A stretch of DNA of 7,063 nt from Clostridia bacterium (lineage in GTDB: Bacteria > Bacillota_E > SLMV01 > PUMD01): the NCBI GenBank assembly GCA_003563755.1, contig PWUB01000305.1:1-7063 (forward strand), in the 5' to 3' direction. How positions within the stretch are numbered: position 1 is the first letter of the stretch; every line of letters starts with the position of its first letter. Position numbers and translations under genes: made by a program. The notes under the pieces are model-generated. The model saw only the letters and a program-made list of their open reading frames with translations. It made no database searches and was not told where the DNA came from. Positions 1-5,031 of the stretch are shown piece by piece.

Positions 1-146
1 AGGGTCTTACCCTCCAGGGGACGATCCATCATCCCCATCTTGCTTGACAGCTTCAACTGACCCGCCGTATCCAGGATCTGAAGCAACTCCTCCGTCGAAA
101 AGTCCAACAACGATACGAAATTGCGACCCTTCAGGTCCACTGCCAC
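1..146 (-). CDS. argF: Ornithine carbamoyltransferase, N-terminal fragment (runs off the left edge)
   Basis: Translating the minus strand from a GTG at 146-144 gives 48 open codons to the window edge. The product begins MAVDLKGRNFVSLLDFS and continues TEELLQILDTAGQLK, then RPLEGKT at residues 42-48. This is the characteristic start of ornithine carbamoyltransferase: an LKGR-F-SLLDFS opening, the first helix, then the P-L-GKT strand that precedes the carbamoyl-phosphate loop (S-x-R-T-R), which lies outside the window. The enzyme makes citrulline from ornithine and carbamoyl phosphate in cytoplasmic arginine synthesis. The start is supported by AAGGGAG at 161-155 with an 8-nt spacer. The same frame is open upstream of the GTG, but nothing there looks conserved. 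Related carbamoyltransferases (putrescine, or YgeW-like) share this opening, so the exact substrate is inferred. About 260 further residues would be expected to the left. The glycosyltransferase gene lies 270 bp upstream on the same strand. Confidence 0.8.
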   Translation of the reverse strand, partial: MAVDLKGRNFVSLLDFSTEELLQILDTAGQLKLSSKMGMMDRPLEGKT

Positions 147-154
147 TCTATGCA

Positions 155-161
155 CTCCCTT
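155..161 (-). promoter_or_regulatory. Ribosome binding site of argF
   Basis: AAGGGAG on the minus strand lies 8 nt before the GTG at 146. It decides this start over the in-frame GTG nine bases further upstream (155-153), which overlaps the site. Confidence 0.6.
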
Positions 162-232
162 CTGCGTCCATCCTCTTTGCCGCGGCCCCTCCGTCCGTTG
201 TAAGCTGCTCAAGACAGTCGCGTACCATCCCC

Positions 233-260
233 ATATTACACCGGGGAACCCAATCCACAA
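233..260 (-). promoter_or_regulatory. Weak candidate promoter for argF
   Basis: On the minus strand TTGTGG (260-255) is followed after 16 nt by TAATAT (238-233), which would give a leader of roughly 80 nt before the GTG at 146. Both hexamers are imperfect, so this is only a candidate. The rest of the 147-416 gap holds no convincing gene. I see no clear ArgR box and no GC-rich hairpin with a U-tract to end the glycosyltransferase transcript. Confidence 0.22.
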
Positions 261-416
261 TATTCGCTTTTTGTATAAAGCTATCCTGCTGCAACGGCCA
301 AAAACATCCTTCACCGCGGGTTTGGGCCAGCGCCGTCCCTCGTGATCACAACGCGGGGAAACCAGCATGAGGAGGGGAAGCAGCTCAGAACACCCCCGAC
401 GCCGATGAGCAATCCG

Positions 417-1622
417 TCAGGTGGCGAAACGCTCGCCCGCCTTGTCGTCGATGGCAGACTGATATATGCCGACCAGGCGGGCCGTCAGGTAATCCATGGA
501 GAACTGCTCAGCCTTGGCTTCTCCGCGGGCGACAACGGATCCGTGCCAGGATTCATCATCGATCAGCTTACGCACCTCATCGGCGAACTCCCCAGTAGAT
601 TCCCGCGTGAGCACTCCGTCCCTTCCATTCTCTATGATCTCCCGGGAGCTGGGTGATGACAGGGCGACCACCGGTAGCCCGGCTGCCATAGCCTCGACCA
701 CCACCAGGCCCTGGGTTTCTGTGGTGGAGGGAAAACAGAAGACATCGGAGACAGAGTACCATCGGACGACCTCGTCGAAGGACTTCTTACCGACGAAATG
801 TACCCGGTCGGAGACTCCGAGGGAGGTGGCCTGCCCAACCATGCTCTCCCGTGCCGGACCATCACCGACGACAACCAGATCCACCGCAGTGTCCCGATCC
901 AGGTTTCTCACGACATCAAACAGGAAGGTGATGTTCTTTTGAGCATCGATCCGCCCCACGAAGAGGAGCACCCGCGAGTCGTCCTCGATACCTAGGGACC
1001 GACACATCTCATCACGAATGCCCTCTGTCTCCATCACCTCGCGTCGCACCCGGGTGATTTGATCCACGTCCACTCCTGAGGGCAGAACCTCGATGCGGGT
1101 CTGCACACCCCACACTCTCAGCGTCTTCTCCACGTGGTGCGAAGGAGCCAGAATGACATCACAGGCCGAGCAAAAATCTGCAACGTACTCCCGGATCACA
1201 TCGGCAGCCAGGTCCGCAACCAGGGGAATGTAGTCGGAGTACTTGGGGTACACGCTGTGGCAGGTGAATATGAGTGGAATCCTGCGGTTCTCTGCGAGCC
1301 GCGCTCCCACCCGTCCCACTATGAAAGGTGAATGGGCGTGGATGATGTCTATATCTCGATCCAGCTTGCCGGTGACGGTGAAATGCCCCTCGGCCAACAG
1401 CGGCGTGCCTATGCGCAGCCCGTCAAAGCCCGGAACGCGGAAGGACGGAAGCTCGTGGAGTTCGTCTGAGGGTTCCTCCTTCCACCATGGTGTCGGGTGG
1501 CCAGGGACCACCATCACCACTTCATCACCTCGATTCTTGAGAGACCGGGCGAATCGATCCATGGCAGCGATCGCACCGCTCACATAAGGATAGTATGTAT
1601 CGTTGAAGAACGCGATCTTCAC
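417..1622 (-). CDS. GT4-family glycosyltransferase, probably lipid- or surface-glycan-directed
   Basis: This 401-residue retaining GT-B glycosyltransferase of family GT4 would transfer a sugar from a nucleotide-sugar donor. The N-terminal Rossmann half opens MKIAFFNDTYYPYVSG (1-16), the position of the glycine-rich acceptor loop, and has HAH at 95-97. The C-terminal half has PSGVD (181-185), the donor-phosphate motif FVGRIDAQKN (221-230, R224 and K229) and the EX7E motif E302-E310 within TETQGLVVVEAMAAGLPVV. The loop IFTCHSVYPKYSDYIP (118-133) resembles the corresponding region of 1,2-diacylglycerol glucosyltransferases (alpha-MGS) and MgtA/PimB-type lipid mannosyltransferases, so a membrane-surface lipid acceptor is plausible. 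Sugar and acceptor cannot be read from sequence. There is no signal peptide or membrane helix; such enzymes bind membranes peripherally. The GTG start at 1622 follows GGGAGG by 8 nt. The gene is divergent from the orphan gene at 1847 and lies upstream of argF. It appears complete and normal in length. Confidence 0.9.
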   Translation of the reverse strand: MKIAFFNDTYYPYVSGAIAAMDRFARSLKNRGDEVVMVVPGHPTPWWKEEPSDELHELPSFRVPGFDGLRIGTPLLAEGHFTVTGKLDRDIDIIHAHSPFIVGRVGARLAENRRIPLIFTCHSVYPKYSDYIPLVADLAADVIREYVADFCSACDVILAPSHHVEKTLRVWGVQTRIEVLPSGVDVDQITRVRREVMETEGIRDEMCRSLGIEDDSRVLLFVGRIDAQKNITFLFDVVRNLDRDTAVDLVVVGDGPARESMVGQATSLGVSDRVHFVGKKSFDEVVRWYSVSDVFCFPSTTETQGLVVVEAMAAGLPVVALSSPSSREIIENGRDGVLTRESTGEFADEVRKLIDDESWHGSVVARGEAKAEQFSMDYLTARLVGIYQSAIDDKAGERFAT

Positions 1623-1630
1623 GGCCAGCG

Positions 1631-1636
1631 CCTCCC
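1631..1636 (-). promoter_or_regulatory. Ribosome binding site of the glycosyltransferase
   Basis: GGGAGG on the minus strand sits 8 nt before the GTG at 1622-1620 and fixes that start, which also gives the canonical MKIAFF opening of GT4 enzymes. Confidence 0.7.
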
Positions 1637-1650
1637 ATGGGAAACTGATA

Positions 1651-1672
1651 CCACCGGCCGACAGACCGGTGG
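1651..1672. repeat. Inverted repeat / hairpin in the glycosyltransferase leader
   Basis: CCACCGG (1651-1657) and CCGGTGG (1666-1672) are a perfect 7-bp GC-rich inverted repeat around an 8-nt loop. It falls 14 nt upstream of the GGGAGG ribosome binding site of the glycosyltransferase. In that mRNA it could fold as a stable hairpin that modulates ribosome access or transcript stability, or the DNA could be an operator. There is no U-tract, so it does not look like a classical terminator. Confidence 0.45.
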
Positions 1673-1698
1673 CTGAAACCAGCCAGAGTCAAGAAACC

Positions 1699-1727
1699 AT
1701 CATCACCCTATCCTTCTTGTACATCAA
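1699..1727 (-). promoter_or_regulatory. Candidate promoter of the glycosyltransferase gene
   Basis: On the minus strand TTGATG (1727-1722, 4 of 6 matches to TTGACA) is separated by exactly 17 nt from GATGAT (1704-1699, 4 of 6 to TATAAT). Transcription would begin near 1692, giving a leader of about 70 nt that contains the 1651-1672 hairpin. The -35 hexamer overlaps the left half of the TGTACAT inverted repeat. Confidence 0.3.
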
Positions 1728-1744
1728 TGTGGATCATATGTACA
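1718..1744. promoter_or_regulatory. Candidate operator: paired TGTACAT / ATGTACA inverted repeat
   Basis: TGTACAT (1718-1724) and ATGTACA (1738-1744) form a perfect 7-bp inverted repeat with a 13-bp gap. Each half contains the self-complementary hexamer TGTACA. The half-site centres are 20 bp apart, close to two helical turns, as expected for two dimers or one extended dimer binding the same DNA face. The left half overlaps the predicted -35 of the glycosyltransferase promoter, and the pair is about 30 bp upstream of the predicted -35 for the orphan gene. No regulator gene is visible in the window, so the binding protein is unknown. Confidence 0.4.
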
Positions 1745-1774
1745 GGGCAATGCGTTCCCGATATTAGACCTCCC

Positions 1775-1803
1775 TTTACTAACGGTCCGCTTACTGGTAG
1801 ATT
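1775..1803 (+). promoter_or_regulatory. Candidate promoter of the orphan gene at 1847
   Basis: TTTACT (1775-1780, 4 of 6 to TTGACA), a 17-nt spacer and TAGATT (1798-1803, 4 of 6 to TATAAT) would start transcription near 1810 and give a leader of about 37 nt. A nearer TATAAT-like GATAAT at 1819-1824 was set aside because its start would fall within the ribosome binding site. Confidence 0.3.
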
Positions 1804-1846
1804 TAGATGCAGCCTGGAGATAATAGCAGGGGAGCGTGTATAGGTC

Positions 1847-2323
1847 ATGGATGAGGGCGAATCCCGTCAGATACCCCTTCTCACAAGCAGGGACATCGCC
1901 GGGGTGGGAATCCAGATCGGAGTCCTCGGCGGTGAGGCACAGACCCCCGTGGTGATGCTGGACTGCGCGGATCGAGCAATCGAGGCCGCCCTCGTCAGTT
2001 TGCTCCGGGCAGCACAGAACGGCCGGCGCTTCTTCGGGGGCGAAGCCCCGACCTATTTCGGTGACGAGCGCATCGAGGTCCGCTTCACCGCCGGGCCCTC
2101 GCCCTCGCAGGTTATGGTCGAGGTGTGGGCGCGCCCCCCGCAGGGACACCTGACCACTCCATTCATCTTTCGCGGTGTCACGTCAAGGGAATCGGTGGAC
2201 ATATTCCGGAAAGTACTTGAAGTGGCGGGGCATTACGCGCTGTGCCTCGGACGCCAGGGAAAGCCCAGCATCAAGGAGCTGTCACTCATAAAGTATAGGC
2301 TGACAGATGCGGCCGGAAGCTGA
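1847..2323 (+). CDS. Hypothetical protein, 158 residues, family not recognised
   Basis: I do not recognise this protein. It is predicted soluble, with no signal peptide, membrane segment or coiled coil, and no cysteine pair or metal-site motif. By eye it alternates hydrophobic strands with amphipathic helices: a strand at 18-27 (IAGVGIQIGV), a helix at 42-57 (DRAIEAALVSLLRAAQ), a glycine-rich turn at 63-72, strands at 75-81, 88-95 and 103-109, and a helix at 113-128. That pattern suggests one compact alpha/beta domain. Codon third positions are strongly GC-biased, as in its neighbours, which supports real coding. The frame is closed by a TAG at 1841-1843, so ATG 1847 is the earliest start. 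The ribosome site AGGGGAG (1828-1834) is about 12 nt away, longer than usual. It appears to be transcribed alone, divergent from the glycosyltransferase and convergent with the ZIP gene 40 bp beyond. No function is proposed. Confidence 0.75.
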   Translation: MDEGESRQIPLLTSRDIAGVGIQIGVLGGEAQTPVVMLDCADRAIEAALVSLLRAAQNGRRFFGGEAPTYFGDERIEVRFTAGPSPSQVMVEVWARPPQGHLTTPFIFRGVTSRESVDIFRKVLEVAGHYALCLGRQGKPSIKELSLIKYRLTDAAGS

Positions 2324-2363
2324 AACGCGGTGCCCGATGGCTGCCGTCCGCTTCAATCCCTTA

Positions 2364-3089
2364 TCAAAGCATAGCTATGCCCACCACAACACCCATCACG
2401 ATGCCGAAGGTAGCTGCATATCCGCGGCTCTCACTCTGGGCCCCGGGAATAAGTTCATGGCACGTTATGTAAAGCATCGCACCTGCCGCAAAGCCCAGGC
2501 CGAACCCCAGGAATACGGGTGAGATGCTGCCCATCCACCCTCCCATAAGAGCTCCCGCACCCATGGGAAGACCGGCCAGCATGGTGTAACCCCACACCCT
2601 CATGGGCGACACCTTCCCCACGCACAGCGGAATGGCCATGGCCATGCCCTCCGGCAGGTTATGAAGAGCGAGCACGAGGGCTATAGTGTAGCCGAGAAAC
2701 TCGTCATGGGCGAAGCTGGTTCCTATGGCCAGGCCCTCGGGGAAATTGTGAAGGGCTATCCCCAGTCCGAGCAGGATACCGGTTCTCACGTAGCTGTTGC
2801 TGCGGCCCTCGGCCATGAGGTGAACGTGTGGAAGGGCGTAATCCAGAAGCAGCATGAGGGATACGCCGACGACCATTCCCAACATGCCGACGTTGAACCC
2901 CCCGTCCTCGAGAGCCTCGGGAATGAGTTCGTGAAATACCACCGCCAGCATCACGCCCGCAGAGAATCCCAGGAGGGTACTCATAGGCAGCCTTATTCTC
3001 TTATGAGTGATAGCGACTATCAGTCCTCCCGTGCCCGTACCGACCACCCCCGCCAACAGGCCCAGGAGGGCCACGTGCGCCAGAGTCAA
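2364..3089 (-). CDS. ZIP-family divalent metal transporter (ZupT/GufA-like)
   Basis: This is a cytoplasmic-membrane transporter for zinc, iron or manganese of the ZIP family, about 241 residues from the chosen start. Hydrophobic segments lie at about 4-27, 38-56, 65-85, 102-127, 133-156, 165-187, 191-210 and 222-241, matching the eight-helix ZIP plan. Metal-site motifs are HNFPEG (114-119) in TM4 and HNLPEG (143-148) in TM5. HELIP occurs twice (53-57 and 211-215). A short polar loop with HVH (88-90) stands in for the His-rich loop. The reading frame is open to a TTG at 3152, but that N-terminus would be encoded by the promoter itself (-35 at 3152-3147). The better start is TTG 3089-3087, 10 nt after GGGGAG. 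ZIP proteins usually import metal; GufA-like members are less well characterised, and the ion is not readable here. A Fur/Zur-like box on the promoter suggests metal-repressed expression. Confidence 0.92.
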   Translation of the reverse strand: MTLAHVALLGLLAGVVGTGTGGLIVAITHKRIRLPMSTLLGFSAGVMLAVVFHELIPEALEDGGFNVGMLGMVVGVSLMLLLDYALPHVHLMAEGRSNSYVRTGILLGLGIALHNFPEGLAIGTSFAHDEFLGYTIALVLALHNLPEGMAMAIPLCVGKVSPMRVWGYTMLAGLPMGAGALMGGWMGSISPVFLGFGLGFAAGAMLYITCHELIPGAQSESRGYAATFGIVMGVVVGIAML

Positions 3090-3099
3090 ACCGGACCAT

Positions 3100-3105
3100 C
3101 TCCCC
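3100..3105 (-). promoter_or_regulatory. Ribosome binding site that sets the ZIP start
   Basis: GGGGAG on the minus strand, within GAGGGGAG (3107-3100), lies 10 nt before the in-frame TTG at 3089-3087 and downstream of the promoter -10. An ATG at the end of this site (3099 region) is out of the ZIP frame. Confidence 0.55.
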
Positions 3106-3123
3106 TCTGTTCTTACAGCATTC

Positions 3124-3152
3124 AGTATATTGCAATTGATAATCCTTTTCAA
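3124..3152 (-). promoter_or_regulatory. Strong sigma70-type promoter of the ZIP gene
   Basis: On the minus strand TTGAAA (3152-3147, 5 of 6 to TTGACA) and TATACT (3129-3124, 5 of 6 to TATAAT) are separated by exactly 17 nt, in an AT-rich patch that stands out from the GC-rich surroundings. Transcription would begin near 3117, about 28 nt before the chosen TTG start. This is the best promoter match in the window. Confidence 0.65.
3137..3151. promoter_or_regulatory. Candidate Fur/Zur-family operator on the ZIP promoter
   Basis: Read on the plus strand, TGATAAT-C-CTTTTCA matches the 7-1-7 Fur-family box (TGATAAT-N-ATTATCA) at 12 of 14 specified positions. It covers most of the -35 hexamer and part of the spacer, where a bound repressor would block RNA polymerase. 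A perfect 8-bp palindrome ATTGCAAT (3129-3136) abuts it on the -10 side. Fur, Zur and Mur boxes overlap in sequence, so the metal sensed cannot be told apart. Confidence 0.42.
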
Positions 3153-3228
3153 TAAGTCCCGTCTGAGTTGCTTCTATACCGCCTTGGTGATACCCTCCTG
3201 ACATGGGAGATGAACGAGAGGAAGAGCA

Positions 3229-4071
3229 ATGGGAGTTTTCAAGGACACCGGCGGATTGAGGTTCTGCTCTCTTTGCAGTTCGAGTCGATACGGTAACGCA
3301 TACGTGGTTGCTACAAGACACACCACGATTCTGGTGGACTACGGGGTGCCGCTGGGGCGTATGGAGCGTCTCCTCGACAGGGTGGGCCTGAAGCCCGGAG
3401 GCATCGACGCCATCTTCATCACCCACGAGCACTCGGATCACAGTGCCGGCCTCAATCTCAAGCATCCCCTGCATGATAGATACGGTATTGACCTGCTGTT
3501 CAGCACTGCGCGAACGTGGCGCAAGCTGGGCATCAGACCTCATCCCCCCTTCTGCTGCCTCACGCCCAACCGGGTGGTTCGGGTGGGAGATCTTGCTGTG
3601 GTCGGTCTCAACAAACCCCACGATGCAGCGGAACCCCTGGCCTTCAAAATCAGCGACGGCACCGAAAGCCTCGGCCTCGTCACGGACCTCGGGACCGTTG
3701 ACCAGGATATGATCGATGCTCTCGAAAGCAGCGCCTACCTGATCATGGAAAGCAACCACGATGAGGATATGGAGCGTCGTTCGCGGAGACCGGCTTCGTT
3801 GATCAGGAGGGTACTCGGCGACCGGGGGCACCTGTCCAATGACCAGGCAGGAATGGCTCTACGGCAGATGATAGGACCGGATACCAAGGCGGTTCTTCTC
3901 GCGCACCTGAGCCTGGAGTGCAATACCCCGGACTTGGCAGTGGATACCGTCGCAGCGCACATCGGTGACCTGGATTACGCCGGTGAACTCCTGGCATCCC
4001 CCGCCGACTCACCGAGCCCCTGGCTGGGCGGATCGGAAGGGCTGGCGACATACCGGGAGGCCGCAGAATGA
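3229..4071 (+). CDS. Metallo-beta-lactamase-fold hydrolase, WalJ/YycJ-like
   Basis: This 280-residue cytoplasmic MBL-fold protein resembles WalJ (YycJ), which is linked to DNA exonuclease activity in Firmicutes. The first beta-hairpin motif CSSSRYGNAYVV (16-27) corresponds to the GSSGN-type opening of the family. Metal ligands are HEHSDH at 66-71 (H66, H68, D70, H71), H131 in KPHDA, D153 in VTDLG and H226 in AHLSLECNTP. Family-typical motifs ESNHD (174-178) and GHLSND (200-205) are both present. The proline- and tyrosine-rich GPYP-type segment usually found just before GHLSN is replaced by an Arg-rich stretch MERRSRRPASLIRR (181-194), so substrate handling may differ. ATG 3229 has AGAGGAAGAG just upstream with GAGG at a 7-nt spacing. 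The stop overlaps the start of the dehydratase gene, so the two are co-transcribed. No walR or walK is in view. Nuclease function is inferred from family only. Confidence 0.87.
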   Translation: MGVFKDTGGLRFCSLCSSSRYGNAYVVATRHTTILVDYGVPLGRMERLLDRVGLKPGGIDAIFITHEHSDHSAGLNLKHPLHDRYGIDLLFSTARTWRKLGIRPHPPFCCLTPNRVVRVGDLAVVGLNKPHDAAEPLAFKISDGTESLGLVTDLGTVDQDMIDALESSAYLIMESNHDEDMERRSRRPASLIRRVLGDRGHLSNDQAGMALRQMIGPDTKAVLLAHLSLECNTPDLAVDTVAAHIGDLDYAGELLASPADSPSPWLGGSEGLATYREAAE

Positions 4072-5027
4072 ACCCACCGCTCGCGGTAGGACCCCACGAC
4101 ATATGGACGGCAGCGGATCGGTTGAGCCGGATTCTGCCCCCCACCCCGCTCGTTTTGTCGAGGCGCCTCGGGGAGCTGACGGGGAGGCCGCATTTCTTCA
4201 AGGTCGAATCAATGCACCCGACGGGGTCTTTCAAGGTCAGGGGCGCCCTGAACAGGCTTCTGTCCATCGGGAGGAACGAATCTGTGCTGACCGCATCCAG
4301 CGGCAATCACGGAGCTGCAGTGGCCTGGGCCGCCGAGAGGTTGGGTATGTCCGCCAGGGTGGTGGTGCCTGAGACCACCCCCCGGACTAAGCTGCAGAAC
4401 ATCGCCCAGTGGGGTGCAGACGTCACCGTACGAGGAGCCCTGTACGATGAGGCAGAGGAGTACGCTCGACGGATGGCCGCAGATGAAGGGATCATGTATG
4501 TGAGCCCCTTCGCTGATGGAGAGGTGATGGCCGGCCAGGGTTCCCTGGTGCTGGAGCTGGCCGCGCGGCCCGAGGTCCTGGGTACCATCGTGGTTCCGGT
4601 GGGCGGAGGTGGGTTGATCAGCGGAGTGGCAGTCGCTGCAAAAACCATATCCCGGGGTGTCCGGATAATCGGCGTACAGCCTGCCGCCTCGTGTCCCATG
4701 TACCGCTCCTTTGAAGCAGGTCACATGGTGATAACCGAGCACCGACCCACTCTGTCGGATGCAACGGCCGGAGGCATCGCCGAGGAGACGCTGCAGGTTG
4801 TGCTGAGCTACGTGGACCAAATGGTCACGGTGAGCGAGGAGGAAATCGCGCAGGCCGTGCGCTATCTCCTCCTCGAAGAGCACCTCGTCGCCGAGGGAGC
4901 TGGAGCCCTCGCGACGGCGGCGGTCCTATCAGCAAAGCTTCCCACCGATGTCCCCACCCCGGTCGTATTGGTGCTCTCCGGACACAACATCGACGAGGTG
5001 CAGCTCTTGCACGCGGTGACCTCCTGA
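4068..5027 (+). CDS. PLP-dependent threonine/serine dehydratase, catalytic domain only
   Basis: This fold-type II PLP enzyme of 319 residues would deaminate L-threonine to 2-oxobutyrate or L-serine to pyruvate. The PLP lysine is K56 in PTGSFKVRGA (51-60). The substrate/cofactor loop is SSGNHG (77-82), the phosphate-binding glycine loop is GGGG (179-182), E276 lies in AEGAGA, and the pyridine-N-contacting serine is S304 in LSGHNID (303-309). There is no C-terminal ACT-like regulatory domain, unlike biosynthetic IlvA of about 500 residues, so it resembles the short catabolic type (TdcB, about 330 residues), serine racemase or the EutB-like hydroxyectoine dehydratases. The loop LSDATAGGIAEE (229-240) differs from the SLADG form common in TdcB, so the true substrate may be a related hydroxy amino acid. 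ATG 4068 has GGGAGG at a 7-nt spacing and overlaps the upstream stop by 4 bp, showing translational coupling to the MBL gene. Confidence 0.9.
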   Translation: MNPPLAVGPHDIWTAADRLSRILPPTPLVLSRRLGELTGRPHFFKVESMHPTGSFKVRGALNRLLSIGRNESVLTASSGNHGAAVAWAAERLGMSARVVVPETTPRTKLQNIAQWGADVTVRGALYDEAEEYARRMAADEGIMYVSPFADGEVMAGQGSLVLELAARPEVLGTIVVPVGGGGLISGVAVAAKTISRGVRIIGVQPAASCPMYRSFEAGHMVITEHRPTLSDATAGGIAEETLQVVLSYVDQMVTVSEEEIAQAVRYLLLEEHLVAEGAGALATAAVLSAKLPTDVPTPVVLVLSGHNIDEVQLLHAVTS

Positions 5028-5031
5028 GGGC

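Noticed and set aside
342..349. GTGATCAC palindrome in the argF upstream gap
   Set aside because: A lone 8-bp palindrome with no repeat or promoter next to it is expected by chance in several kilobases.
44..370. 108-residue plus-strand open frame at the left end
   Set aside because: It overlaps the argF start on the other strand and the argF upstream region. Its product is Pro/Ser-rich low-information sequence with no usable ribosome site.
1724..2149. 141-residue minus-strand open frame opposite the orphan gene
   Set aside because: It runs across the promoter region and antisense to a frame with better codon bias. The product is His/Gly/Arg-rich without a pattern, typical of a GC-rich shadow frame.
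2327..2347. Imperfect hairpin between the convergent orphan and ZIP genes
   Set aside because: The two short 3-bp stems are split by an internal loop and there is no T-run on either strand, so a terminator cannot be supported.
3175..3180. TATACC as a -10 for the MBL-dehydratase operon
   Set aside because: No acceptable -35 lies 16-18 nt upstream. The operon promoter probably lies in 3153-3215, but I cannot place it.
3001..3831. 276-residue minus-strand open frame across the ZIP/MBL junction
   Set aside because: It lies antisense to the MBL gene, whose catalytic motifs are intact, and covers the ZIP promoter. It has no family features.
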